Shown here one piece after another: positions 1 to 16,590 of a stretch of 64,000 nucleotides of DNA (positions are counted from its first letter, which is position 1; every line of letters starts with the position of its first letter). The notes under the pieces were generated by a model. That model was given only the letters and a program-made list of their open reading frames with translations, searched no databases and had not been told where the DNA came from. Position numbers and translations under genes: made by a program. Source of the DNA: Cyprinodon diabolis (Eukaryota; Chordata; Actinopteri; Cyprinodontiformes; Cyprinodontidae); contig CM060081.1 in NCBI GenBank assembly GCA_030533445.1, positions 23,482,611 through 23,546,610 on the forward strand, read 5' to 3'.

Positions 1-281
1 CTGAATTGTTTCACCTGTCGGATGGAAGGAGAAGCGGGTCAGGGATAGGCTAATCTTTCAGCTCACACAAGCTCTTGGGTTTCCCATTATGAGAGCGTTA
101 GTCACTTGTATTCTACACCAAACAAATGTCCTCCTGAATTATTCAGGTCTGAGCTGAAATGAGTGTGGTGTTCAGCTGTCAGCTCCCTGCTGAGGCGGCG
201 GTGGCGGCAGCACAGAGCTGCAATTTTCCATCAGAAGCGAGTGACTGATTCCTGGCTGTCTCTGCTCTCTTTTTCCCTCAG

Positions 282-5562
<5,281 letters not shown>

Positions 5563-5634
5563 TAGTTTTCTATCATCAGACTCAGGAGTTTCTCCTGTTG
5601 TTTTGGGATCTTTTTTTTTCCCAACTTACAGACA

Positions 5635-5640
5635 AATAAA
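5635..5640 (+). promoter_or_regulatory. prkcd proximal polyadenylation signal AATAAA
   Basis: A canonical hexamer lies 73 bp after the prkcd stop codon. A second one at 6436-6441 could end a longer 3' UTR of about 0.9 kb. Which is used cannot be told from sequence alone. Confidence 0.6.
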
Positions 5641-6435
5641 GTCTTCCTCAAATTAATCAGTATTTATGTAACTTTTATTTCAGGTGCAAACTATTCCCTA
5701 TTGGTACATATAGAAACAAAATGCCTGTACTGTATATACTGATGTCATCGTCTTTTTGTGCATGCTTATTATTGGTTAGGGCTGTGAAAGCCTTTATGAA
5801 TAATAATAATATGGTGGGAGGCTGAAAATCCTATCCTTTCACTTCATGTAACATCAGTGCTACTATCTTCAGCCTTTGTGTTTCCTTCTTCACCTCCAAC
5901 TGGGTGTAAATGGAGATAGTAAATAAAAGAGGGAGGAAACGGCTCATTGTGTAAACTGTACTGTGTATTTCAGTTGTAGATTAATCATGTAAATCAGGTG
6001 AGTGCATGTGAATGGCTCAGAACAACAGCATTTCAAACTAGATAAATAGGGATATTATCTCTGAAACCTCTGAGTTGTTGCTTTTGACTTGACCGCTTTA
6101 AAGTACAATAAGATTCAGCTTAGGTCGTGTTCTTGACCGAAGATGAAAAGATCAAATTTAAACACCACCGGCTGCTCATTGCTGTATCGAATGCTGCTGT
6201 CTGTAGAGGCGTGGGAAGTATTTGATACAGAGAGATTGATAACAATGTTATCAGAATGTAGCTATGCAGTCAAATCTAGCTAAATTGCTGTGTAAAAATA
6301 TTTTAGATGTATATTGCTGTAACGTGCATGGGTTCGGTAATGATGTATTTTCCTTTTTTTTTTTACCATTTCCATATTAACATCCTATTTTTAAAAACAG
6401 TCAGCTCCTGAGATTGCTGCTTTTTTGTATGTAAC

Positions 6436-6441
6436 AATAAA
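6436..6441 (+). promoter_or_regulatory. Possible distal prkcd polyadenylation signal
   Basis: AATAAA in non-coding sequence downstream of prkcd, before the rft1 promoter region. It is a candidate for an alternative longer 3' UTR. Confidence 0.35.
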
Positions 6442-6789
6442 GCTATTAGAGGTGTAGCTATACATATTCTATGGGTGAATTCTTATAAAAATGATCACAT
6501 CAGTTTTGAGTTTGTAAATGGGGAACAAATGTTTTCAACACTTTTATTTCAAGGTTAAATAAATGTATTTTATTTGATATTTTATGTAAAAGACCATCAG
6601 AGAATGAAGCTTAAATAAGAAATAAAACTAAAGAAACTTATGCTTACCATATGTTTTTCCTTTTTTTTATTGAAGTCTGAAAATTAGGGCTTGTATTTGT
6701 GATCAGTATGTAAAATCTAACAAGTCAGTAAATGGTAAATCACTTTTTGTATTTATATCTTCAAATAAATGCAGCTGCTCTGAAAGCTA

Positions 6790-7080
6790 CATTGGTTTGT
6801 TAGAGAAAATACATAATCAACCAGACCACAGTGTCTGGAGGAGCTGCAGAGAACAAGAGCTCAGGGTAACTTTCACTGGTTTACCCTGCAGTCTGGTAAG
6901 GGAGGAGAACCAACAGAGGATATTTGAGATGGAAGAGGGTGCTCTCGTTGGACCAGACCAATGTGTTTACCTATGTCCAACATAAAATATGTACTGCATA
7001 TGAACTACCCCAAAAATCATCACCAAGGGGAAGCAGAGTGGTGCAACATCATGTTGTGGGCCAAGCTTTTTTTTTTTTTT
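6790..7080 (+). mobile_element. Decayed Tc1-like transposase fragment
   Basis: Around 7035-7065 the sequence resembles the transposase segment that encodes the GGGNIMLWG motif in Tc1-like elements (GTGCAACATCATGTTGTGGG). Flanking sequence is compatible with a broken transposase. No inverted repeats were recognised. Confidence 0.35.
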
Positions 7081-7339
7081 TTTAGCACTGACAAAAACTG
7101 TCACGAATTTATTTTGACTGAAAGACTAGTGTGGTGGTTTATCCCACAGGACAACTTTACAGTTAATAAAATAAAAAAACGATAACTTTATATCAGAATG
7201 CTTTTCAACATCTCTTAAAAACTATTTTTAGACATTGGCAGAGCAAACACATATCTATGGTAGCCTAAATTGTTATTTAATAGTTATATAAATAAAAAAA
7301 TTACTCCTACTCCTTTATTGTAAAAAAATAATTGATTAA

Positions 7340-7372
7340 CGATTTGAGGCATTATAACCATGCCTCAAATCG
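7340..7372. repeat. Perfect 12-bp inverted repeat (hairpin) upstream of rft1
   Basis: CGATTTGAGGCA at 7340-7351 and its exact complement TGCCTCAAATCG at 7361-7372 are separated by 9 nt. It lies about 210 bp before the rft1 start codon. It could be a cruciform, the remnant of a small MITE, or chance. Confidence 0.7.
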
Positions 7373-7442
7373 TCAAAGGGAGAACTACGCCATCTTGCGG
7401 TGACACTTAAGAACAAACGTTTTACGTCATCACTCTACGTAA

Positions 7443-7463
7443 TTCCGTACAATGTGTACGGAA
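7443..7463. repeat. Perfect 8-bp inverted repeat upstream of rft1
   Basis: TTCCGTAC (7443-7450) and GTACGGAA (7456-7463) flank AATGT, about 120 bp upstream of the rft1 ATG and likely within the promoter or 5' UTR. Confidence 0.6.
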
Positions 7464-7583
7464 GTAATTCTACTCAAGTTGTATGAGCTGTTCTAATCAG
7501 TGAGTAAAGGATGTTTTTCCATCCTAAAAAAACTCGGGTTCCTCATTGACATAAAAACAGACCGAAGGTTTCAAAGTTTCAAA

Positions 7584-10500
7584 ATGAGCACCCAGGATAT
7601 CCTGAAGAATGCGTCCACTTTGGCCTCGTATAACGTGTTGCTACAGGTGAATAACTGCATGTGCTCTAGTCGGTCTAAAGGTTGTGTTTCTGATTTCTTA
7701 GTTCGTGTTTCCCAGGTGATGTTCCGCGTCCTCACCTTCCTCCTGAACGCTTTCACGCTGAGATTCGTCTCTAAAGAGCTGATCGGGGTGGTGAACGTCA
7801 GGTAAATAAAAGATGCTGAGAGAGAAAGACAGGAGGAGGGGGTTTCTGCTCACCTGCTGCTCTAACTTATACTTCTGTGTATCTCTATGATTCAGGCTCA
7901 CGTTGTTATATTCCACGCTAGTGTTTTTATCCAGAGAGGCTTTCAGGAGAGCCTGTCTGAGTGGAGAATCAGGGACAAACCGCAGCTGGAGACAAGTCAT
8001 CAACCTTCTATGGCTGACGTGAGTTACTCATACATGAGTTACGGTAGGTGCTGATAAGAGCAGATACGTCTCAATAGGAAACAGCTGGGAGAACTTCAGG
8101 ATTGAAATAACTAAAGACTGAAGAGTTTGATGATTTTTATGGTCTGAACTGTGGCTTGGAAAGGTTCATGTCCTGAACATCAAAGATAAACTATGGAGAT
8201 CAAACAATGCAGATGAAATGCATAGCTTAGTGTAGTTTAGCTACACGTAGCTTGTGTTTTTCTTTCCTTCCCTCAGTTTACTTTAGCTTAACTGTCAATA
8301 GCAAAGCTTCTCTCAGGCTCCATTCCCTTATTTCCACTTAGGTTGCCTTACCTTGCCATGGCTTAATTGACCTTGCCTTGTCTTAGTTACCATATCTTAG
8401 ATTAGCTTCCCTTTCAATCTGTTAGTTTAGGGTACTTAGTTTTACTTATTGATAAGCCTATTTTAGCAACCATTCTGTTTCATATTTCAGCATCCCTCCC
8501 CTCACACACAGATTCTTGTGTCTCACTCTTCAGAGTTCCTCTTGGTGTGTTGTGGGCCATTCTTCTTGGATGTGTGTGGCTGTGGCTCCTGGAGGTGCCA
8601 GATGCCCAGACGGTCCCCCACTACGGCCCTTCTGTGGTGCTGTTTGCCTTCTCAGGGGTGCAGGAGCTCCTGGCTGAGCCCCTCTGGGTCTTGGCTCAAG
8701 CGCACATGTTTGTGCGACTGAAAGTGATCGCTGAGAGCTTAGCGATGGTCGCCAAGTGCAGTGTCACTGTGGTGTTGGTGGTATTCGCGCGCGATTGGGG
8801 TCTTTACATATTCTCTGCTGCCCATGTAAGACAATAGTCCTCTGCGAATAAAACGCATACCAATGTGATGTGATGTAGACTACAGACCATAGTCCATGTT
8901 GTGCACAATACAAATACACTTAGCACTCTTTAGTTTTTTATGTCTCAAAACATTGAAGATTATGCTTTTTCCTGGCATTTCTCAATAATGTGTTACCTCG
9001 TGTTTCTCTTTTAGTTGGTGTACACAGGATTTCTTGTGGTGTGCTACGTCGTTTACTTCATTCATTTCTTGGGGTCCAAAGAAGCAGAAAAGAAGAAATT
9101 TCCTCTGCAGCACGTCAGGGATCTGTTGCCTTGCAAAGCTAAAGGAGAGGTTGTTAATTCAATGCAGATTGTGTAATGATTGAAGTCACCCAGTGCGCTC
9201 TAACATTCCAAAAATCTGCTGTATTTACAGCCACTGGTAGACTGGACCGTGGCCCAGCTCACGTGGAGCTTTTTCAAGCAGTCCTTCCTAAAGCAGATCC
9301 TGACAGAGGGGGAGCGCTATGTCATGACCTTTCTGAACGTCCTCAGTTTTGGCGACCAGGGTATCTATGACATTGTAAACAACCTGGGTTCCATGGTGGC
9401 TCGCTTCATCTTCCTGCCCATCGAGGAGAGCTTCTACATCTTCTTTGCCAAAGTGTTAGAGAGAGGACGGGATATAGAAAGTCAGAAAAAGGTCTGAGGA
9501 GGGGGTGCGAACAAATCAAAACACAATGAGGTAGCAATCCCTGCTTTTCTCACTTAATATTGGGTTTTCCTACACAGGAAGATGTAGCGATTGCAGCAGA
9601 GGTCCTTGAGTGTTTGATGAAGCTGGTACTGGTGATCGGATTGATCATCACCGTATTTGGATATGCATACTCTCACCTGGCTCTGGATCTTTATGGTGGC
9701 GCTCTGTTAAGCAGTGGATCTGGTACATGTTCCAAACTCAGCAGAAATTCTGAAGAATATTTGATTCCCTTCTGTTCTCGGTATGGTAATCTGTTGATTT
9801 ACTTCAAGGACCTGGTTTGCTGCGATGCTACAGCTGCTATGTTCTCCTACTGGCTGTGAACGGTGTAACAGAGTGCTTTGTATTCGCTGCCATGAGCCAA
9901 CAAGAAGTCGACAAGTAAGTAGGGAGACAAAACAGATGCTCATAGATCTCACACAACCCGAAATCTGTTACTTTATCTCTGTTTGAGTTTTTTTTTTTTT
10001 TTTTCCCAGGTATAACCTGGTCATGCTGGCTTTGTCTGTGTCCTTCCTCGTCCTGTCCTACATGCTGACATGGTGGGCCGGCGGCGTTGGCTTCATACTG
10101 GCAAACTGCCTCAACATGGCCCTACGGATCTCCCACAGCCTGCTCTTCATTCACCACTACTTCCAGTTCAGTCAGTGGAAACCTCTGCGAGGCCTTTTGC
10201 CTTCCCCGCTCCTGCTGGTGGTGCTTATCCTGAGCGCTGTGGTTACAGCAGTTTCTGAGGTACTTCTGAAATGGTTTTATCTTTTAATATGTTTATATTT
10301 ATGCATTGAATGTTTATATTTATTTAGAGAGCCTTGAACATTTTCAATTTTTTTTGCTTACATGTATTTTACTGGAGTATGCTGGTGAAGATTCTCAGTC
10401 ATCCAGGTCATATTCATTCCAAAAAAATTTTAAAACAATCCACTGGACGTTTTTTCCAAGTTTGAAGACGTTTCTTTTCCAATCCAGGAAGCTTTTTCAA

Positions 10501-11593
10501 TTCAAAATGTCAGAAATAGTGTTGAGTTCGATGCTTTATAGAGTGGACCAAAAACAAAGCCTGGTTTTGGCTTAGAAAACATGCAAAATGAACCGGACAA
10601 ACGGATCTGACCCTTAGGAATGGGCAGTATATATCTCTTTTATAGACATCGACCAGCATCAAGGGGCAGACCCCTTCTTCATGTTCAATTTGCGTGTTTT
10701 CTAAGCCAAAGCAAGGCTTTGTTTTAGGTCCACTCTTTTAAGGTTTGACCCCAACGCCATTTCTGACATTTTGAATTGAAAAAGCTTCCTGGATGTGGAT
10801 TGATCTTTTAACTTTTTAGAAAAAATGTTACTGGTGGTGTATGCCATAAAATAATGCAAACACTGTTTACATATGAATGGGAAATTATTTAAAATAAGTA
10901 ACCCACATAGAGAACTAAAATAGATTTTCCTACCAAATCCCATAAAAAGAGCTGAAGAGAAAAAACTAAGGTTTTTCTTTTGCATAACAATAATACAGAT
11001 CTTATCCTGAATCTAACCTCCTCTATATAATTTCCTTTTAAAATGTTGCTCGTTGCACTTGTAAGACATGGTGGTGGCAGCATTATGCTGTGGGGAAGCT
11101 CTAATCTAGCAGGGAGAATGAAGTTGATCAGATTAACTGGAAAAAGATGGATGGAGTTAAATACACGATCATTTGGTGGCAAAGGTTAAATTAGAAGCAA
11201 GACAATTACACTAGAACAATCAGAGCTATCACAGAATGATATAAAATCAAGGAATTATTGTGTCCGATTCACAATAATGTACTTCTAAATGTATATAACA
11301 AAAAAAACACAGATGATATATAAGATGACAGAATGTAATAAAGCTCAGTGTAATAAATATTTTAGCAAGACAGTGCTATGTGACATTTTTTTTCATATGA
11401 ATTCAGCTACTTTTGTTTCAATTTTCAGGCTGCTTTCTGCTGCGACGGCGGCTGGCTGCTCAGGATGCTCCATATCTGTGTGGGAGGAGTTTGTTTGCTT
11501 TTCGTCCTGGTGGCTGTTCTTTTCACAGAGACTCGGCTCGTTCAGTTTGTGAGGACACAGCTGCGGCCCCGTTACAGAAAGAAACACACTTAA
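7584..11593 (+). CDS. rft1: RFT1 homolog, ER N-glycan lipid-precursor flipping factor
   Basis: Ten coding exons join in phase: 7584-7646, 7716-7801, 7896-8018, 8534-8825, 9015-9149, 9231-9491, 9578-9722, 9809-9914, 10010-10259 and 11429-11593. The product is 541 aa, the length I recall for human RFT1. It is a polytopic ER membrane protein needed for use of Man5GlcNAc2-PP-dolichol on the lumenal side; whether it is the flippase itself is debated. Recognisable blocks include [35 protein letters not shown] and [17 protein letters not shown], plus many hydrophobic helices. The arginine at residue 67, mutated in human RFT1-CDG, is conserved; residue 152 is Arg instead of human Lys. The first ATG (7584) gives the family N-terminus [11 protein letters not shown]. 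Most introns are tiny (69-95 bp). The intron at 8019-8533 holds a dispersed repeat and the one at 10260-11428 a palindromic element and a Tc1 relic. Confidence 0.97.
8230..8482 (+). repeat. Dispersed repeat, copy A (partner at 48184-48450)
   Basis: About 250 bp in rft1 intron 3 aligns by eye, in the same orientation, with 48184-48450. Shared strings include TTTCTTTCCTTCCCTC, TTGCCTTACCTTGCCATGGC and CATATCTTAGATTAGCTTCC. It is rich in CTTAG/CCTTA motifs with no coding potential. The family was not recognised. Confidence 0.75.
10410..10822. mobile_element. Palindromic interspersed element in last rft1 intron
   Basis: Two arms of about 112 bp (10482-10593 and 10683-10795) are inverted copies of each other; both carry AAGCTTCCTGGAT-type and TTTTCTAAGCCAAA-type strings. 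They surround a spacer of about 90 nt. The outer left arm has an extra segment of about 45 bp containing GAAGACGTTTCTTTTCCAATCC, missing from the right arm. The preceding CTCAGTCATCCAGGTCATA is a phrase I associate with a widespread fish repeat. No ORF spans it. Confidence 0.6.
11040..11200 (+). mobile_element. Decayed Tc1-like transposase fragment
   Basis: ATGGTGGTGGCAGCATTATG (11065-11084) followed by CTGTGGGG is the codon string for the GGGSIMLWG motif of Tc1-like transposases. Surrounding frames are broken. It is a short relic inside the last rft1 intron. Confidence 0.45.
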
Positions 11594-14500
11594 TCACACA
11601 AGAACCTGCTGCGGATGGGAAACACAAGGAGATTAGAAACTGGATATCAGTTACTGCCAAACAGACATAAAGAGGACGGGAAGTTTATTTTAATGTAATT
11701 GTTATTTTTTACTCTTAAAACATTCCTGTTTGAAATGTATTAAAAACATTATTTTTTGTTTTAGGATCTATGTATGAATGGAAACAACGAATGTACTTGA
11801 AAAATACTGCTGATTTCTGTTACCAACCTTTTTTGCACAGATTAAACAAAACAATGTAACTAGGATGAAATTGTATAAATGTTCAAGGGTACGAGAACAA
11901 AACATTCTGACTGCTGAGTTATTTCAGTTTGGTTTATTTCTTTAGAGCCAACTAACATGTAATCTCTTATTCATACTCTACCCTCAGAACCCTTTCAAGT
12001 GCAAATTGAATTCAAACCAATTTTATTTGGTCTAGTTAGATTAAAATCTGATAATATACCATTAATTTCAATCCTGGATAAATCAAAAGTAGTAATCATG
12101 TAATGATGATTGGTACAGTTTTCTAAGGATTTCAAATGGACTGCTAATTGGTAAACACAGTTCAGCCAAGTGCGTCAGCAGTCACAATAAGTGCTATCTG
12201 AATAGTGCAGGCAGTAAGCAAGGAGGTAGGAAAAGGGAGCAGGATGCTTCTTAAAGTTCCTTTAGCATAGGGATGTCCTAGCCTTCGTATATGTGGCTGA
12301 GAAGCTGTAAGGTTTCCCGCAATCTTGTGTGAAAGGATGTGTAGCCACAGCCCACTTCACAGAGTTTAACACAAATATATTATTTCTTCACAATACTCTT
12401 TGTGACACATGCACATTTTCACACCACATTTTCACCACCTATATTTTGGGTTTTATAATGGAAAATTTTACTCATTTTTTTGTCAGTTCTTCGTGTCGTA
12501 GGATTGGTTTTAACTTGCATCACCTATGTGTGCTTCCTTCAAGTGATAACATATGTGACACTGAAGGCTGTCCCGATTTATCAAAATAGTACGGAGTTCC
12601 TTTCCTATCCAAGATAGAGTTGTCACCATTGTGGAAGGAGCTAAGAGCTACAATCTTCCCAATTCAAAATTGACCACTTCCTTTGCAGTGGTTCCTTAGT
12701 CTGAGCAAGCATTTGGTGACAGTAGAGAGGAATACCTTCCCTGTAAATAGTCTTATTCCACTGGCAAAGTGTCTAACTAACCTGCTGAATTCAACAGGAA
12801 ATGCTCTAATTTTAAAGTGGTCTTAGAATGTTTATATAGGGTATTTGGCTCTGGTCCTTAAGATCTCTGAACAGGATGTTTTAACATTGGTTGGGCTGAA
12901 AATGGCATATTTGCTGTTCTATGCCCCCGTAATGCAAGCCTGGTTAAAAGCCCCAGAATGAAACAACAGATTTTCTTCCTTTTATGGTATGCTAATGAAT
13001 ATTTAGATGGGATGTGCGCTGATTGGTTGGTTTACAACGAGCAAAGCTGCTGAGCAAAGACGCATCATAGCAATAAGCACTCACTCACTGAAACAATAAG
13101 TTGTTAATATGGTGACCAGACCACTGACACAGTGACGGTATGCTTCATCCCCGCCTGCCCTGTAAGGCAGGAAGGATCTTCTGATAGACAAACATAATCC
13201 ATGCCTGTTGAGTCTTCTGGAAGACTGTGAAAAATTGCCTTTACGTCGGTGATTCTGGCTCATTTTCAATAGAGAAACTGCCTGCTTTGTAATTCTTGAG
13301 GAAGTAAACCCAACTGTAGGGTAAACAGCTAAACTGGTGTCTTACATCTACCTCTGTTCATGTTCTTGGGCCAGTGAACCAGTGGGTTGGTCTGTAAATC
13401 TTGGGGCGTGACAAAAGGACAGGCCAGAACCAAATAAGTCAACATCCCCGAATTGACGTCAAATCGGGTCTTCGTTTGGATTCGCCCGTTTTATGGTGGA
13501 AGTTTAAAATTGTGAGATTTGCAGAGAAAGGAGGTGTCGATGGGGTTTAAACTTCTCTGTACGTCCATTTCACCCACTGAACTATTGTTTTTCATCCATG
13601 ACAATGGAAACTCGGTTTTGCATTCTATGACCCCTTTAAGAAAAATTGACTTAGATTTCATTTTTTTTGCAGTGAAGAGTACTTTCTATGGGGAATAAAT
13701 AAAAGTGGGGAATTTTAGTCATCTTTTTAAGTAAGAGACAGAACTGAACATATAACCAAATCTGAATCATCTTACATAACAGTAGCATCTTTACTAGGAT
13801 TTGTTCACCAAGAACAAGAAGTGTAACATTCAAAGCTAGTGCAAAGGTACAGTTAGGGTAAAATACAGTTTATATATTTAGTGTAAATCTGAGGCTACTT
13901 TTTAAATCAGAATTTTACTTGTTTAGAAAGTTTCAAGCATCAATGAAATCCATGTGATTTTGTTGAGTGTGAATGAAAGAAGCAAAACCCTGATCCCTTT
14001 CTCTAGCTTTGTGTTTTCAGGTCCCTTAAATAAGTTTATAAGGAGGACAGCGATCACATTTTACAGGATCTGTTCAGCGAGCCAGACATGTTGCTGGGAA
14101 ACACTTTCCAGTGATCTGTTGGTCTTTCTGTTTTGCTGTATTTAGATTACACACAATCTAAACAATGATGTCGGTTTGGGAATCAAGCAGTAGGACTCGG
14201 GAAAGCATTCTTTTACAATGAGACACATTTCAGTTTGTTGTACTGTCAGTTGGATTTGTATTTATACTGTATAAGTGAACATCAGAAAAGAGTCTGCCGA
14301 GAGGTTTGATGCATTATAATATACAGTTAGTCTGTTATGTTTGTACTTGGCAATATTCAAAAGCATTCCCAACGAAGTTTAGTCCATCAGAAACAAATAA
14401 AAACCCTTCACCCTACATCTCTGGGATTCGTTAGGTGAAGTTTAACGGCACAAGTTTCAGTCGTGATCTCATCATTTCGTAATGAGACTGTGGACAGGAG

Positions 14501-14663
14501 GAGCCTGCTCACTTTTGTCCAGAAAGCAGATTTAATGTTCACTAGGAAATCATTGCCAGATTGTCTGTTTATGTGAGCAAGTGCCGGGGGCAGCCTAGCA
14601 GAGAGACAGCTGTCAGGAAGAGAAGAATATCTAAAGCTGAGAATCTACCTTTGTGTGAACACC
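11594..14663 (+). other. rft1-mustn1 intergenic interval
   Basis: Three kilobases without a recognisable gene. Part of it (about 12840-13640) has the texture of a degenerate DNA transposon, with GCTAATGAATATTTAGATGG and a final TTTTGCATTCTATGACCCC, but no clear terminal repeats were found. The proximal part of the mustn1 promoter is at the right edge. Confidence 0.5.
14607..14612 (+). promoter_or_regulatory. E-box CAGCTG upstream of mustn1
   Basis: CAGCTG lies 52 bp upstream of the mustn1 start codon, close to the probable transcription start. MyoD-family factors bind such sites, fitting a muscle gene, but a single hexamer is weak evidence. Confidence 0.3.
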
Positions 14664-15482
14664 ATGTCTCAAGTAAGAGTTAAAGTTTTCAGTTTTCGGT
14701 GGCCGCAGATTTGTAGATTAGTTTAACTTTTATTTATTTTTTCTCTCAGCCTACACAGGAAGATGAACAAACACAGCGTCCTGCGTTGAGAGAAGAGGAC
14801 CTTACTGAAGCAAAGAAAAAACTGGGTGGGAGTGGGTCCGTGAAGGGCAAGACTTTTGAAGTAATGGAGGAGTGTGGTGAGGATGATTTTATACATGTAA
14901 ACACATTTATGGTAGTGTTATTTGAAACTATGTTCACTACAACTAGTTTTTTTTTTATATCTTTTGTATTTGGTTAAACTAGAAACACATAATGACTGTT
15001 AGGGGAGTTATGTACGATGTCGTAGTTTCCATTCCATATACAGAAATGGGGTTTAATGATGGGACATTCCAGTCTTATCCAGGGGGGATTAAATATGAGC
15101 ATACTGCAAAAAATTCTAATTAAGTGCATTTTTTTCTTTAAATAAGTGAATTTATTCTTGAATTGAGGAGGAAAGTGAAACATTTTGCCAATGGAAAAAG
15201 ACAATTTACATTTAAAATAAGAGGAAAACAATTGTCTCATTTACCTACTCAAATTAGGGGAAATACACTTCATTTAAGACATTTTAGTTTATTTCTAGAT
15301 CGTTTTTCAAGTGTAGTCGCATGTTTATGTAACAGCTTGTCTGCTATTCAGTGAAATCTTCTGATTTATCTTGGTTCTCTGTAGAAAAAAAGGGTAAAGC
15401 TGCCCCCTCTGTGTTCAGTGGAGCAAGATCTGGAGCAGAGACTGCTTTCAACACCCGCTCGCCTCGAGAGCCCAGGAAGTAA
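14664..15482 (+). CDS. mustn1: Musculoskeletal embryonic nuclear protein 1 (Mustang)
   Basis: Three coding exons, 14664-14672 (only M-S-Q), 14750-14876 and 15385-15482, join in phase to a 77-aa protein; human MUSTN1 is 82 aa. The tiny first coding exon is easily missed; the start has a good context (ACCATGT) and the MSQ N-terminus matches the family. Conserved parts are REEDLTEAKKKL, a VKGKTFEVMEECE stretch and KGKAAPSVFSGARSG. The protein is small, basic/acidic mixed and nuclear, with no known enzymatic domain. In vertebrates it is expressed in developing and regenerating muscle and skeleton and promotes myogenic and chondrogenic differentiation. It is followed by AATAAA at 15631. Its position next to rft1/prkcd agrees with human 3p21.1. 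Confidence 0.93.
15105..15310. repeat. Possible small MITE in last mustn1 intron
   Basis: The stretch starts with ACTGCAAAAAATTCTAATTA and ends with ATTTTAGTTTATTTCTAGAT, phrases typical of AT-rich fish MITEs. No convincing terminal repeat or target duplication was found. Confidence 0.25.
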
Positions 15483-15630
15483 AAGAGAAACATCCTCAGC
15501 ACGGATGATCGCCGCCTCTTCCATGTGAATTGCATGCGACCAATTGTTTTCTCTGCCTGTGTATTGTGGCCGAAAACATTATTTTATTGTTATTTCATAT
15601 CATGCAACTATTACCAGCAGAGGTATGTTT

Positions 15631-15636
15631 AATAAA
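15631..15636 (+). promoter_or_regulatory. mustn1 polyadenylation signal AATAAA
   Basis: Canonical hexamer 149 bp after the mustn1 stop codon, the first good signal downstream. Confidence 0.7.
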
Positions 15637-16177
15637 GCTTTGAGTTGAGTAAAAGTTCTATCATCAATTAATTTAAGCACAGATTTGAAACAGCTATGAT
15701 TTACTCAGGCTCTCTGCTGTATTTGAAAGCATAAACATCTGGGCTCTGTACAAAAGTTTCTTTAAAGATATCTTATGAGGATTTAAATTCCTCTAAAATG
15801 GGGAATAAAAAAGTATACAAACAAAGCAGAACTAAATACAAAATAGTTGGCAAAACCAGAACAGCTAAGCAGGCAAGAAACAAAGAGGACTCAAATATGT
15901 AAGAATTAGAGTAGTTGAAGAAAAGAATGGGAAAAAAATAATCCTAAAATATCAAACAACAGAAATAAAACCAGCTTTTTGTTTAACAGATTGCCAAATT
16001 TACTAAAAATGAAACCTTAGTCCAAATAAACTACTCATAAATCATAAAGAAAACATACAACAGTATGGGTAAATCTCTCCTTTCCTATCCAACATGGTTT
16101 CAAATGTAATGGAATCTAAAGTTATCAGGTTGGAAGATTTTTTTTTTGTCAACAATATTGTCAGGAGGAGCTGCTAT

Positions 16178-16311
16178 GAAGGTACATTTGTGTCTTTATT
16201 ATTATTCAATTAAAATTATTTGCAACTTTTTGATTGAATGATAAAGACACAAATGTCCTACCCATTATAAGGCCAAATCAAAAAACAATGTTACTTCAAT
16301 TTAAAAAGTTG

Positions 16312-16396
<85 letters not shown>

Positions 16397-16590
16397 TATA
16401 TATATATATATAATTATATCAAAGAAAACATTTTCAATCAAAGAGTCTCAACTATATTTTTTAAATTCAAATACTTTTTTTCTTTGATTGTAAAGTATTT
16501 CTTTTTCATTGAAGAGATGTTTTAATGGAAAATATATTTTTTGATTGAAGCAACCTTTTGTTTTATTGAATAATAAAGACAAATCTAACT
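16178..16590. mobile_element. MITE-like element with three ATTCAAT/AAAGACA motifs and an internal microsatellite
   Basis: The left end reads ACATTTGTGTCTTTATTATT and the right end carries its inverse (ATTGAATAATAAAGACAAAT, about 16566-16585). A third inverted copy (GAATGATAAAGACACAAATG) sits at about 16237-16256. Repeated TTGATTGAA phrases fill the rest. The centre is an A tract and (TA)n run at 16315-16412. Confidence 0.5.
16315..16412. repeat. A tract followed by (TA)n microsatellite
   Basis: About 32 adenines run into about 20 TA units and then a mixed AAATA/TA run. Confidence 0.95.

Larger units (their letters stand above)
5563..7583 (+). other. prkcd-rft1 intergenic interval and rft1 5' region
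   Basis: Contains the prkcd 3' UTR, AT-rich sequence, a decayed Tc1-like fragment (about 6790-7080) and two short perfect hairpins just upstream of rft1 (7340-7372, 7443-7463). No coding signal was seen. Confidence 0.6.
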
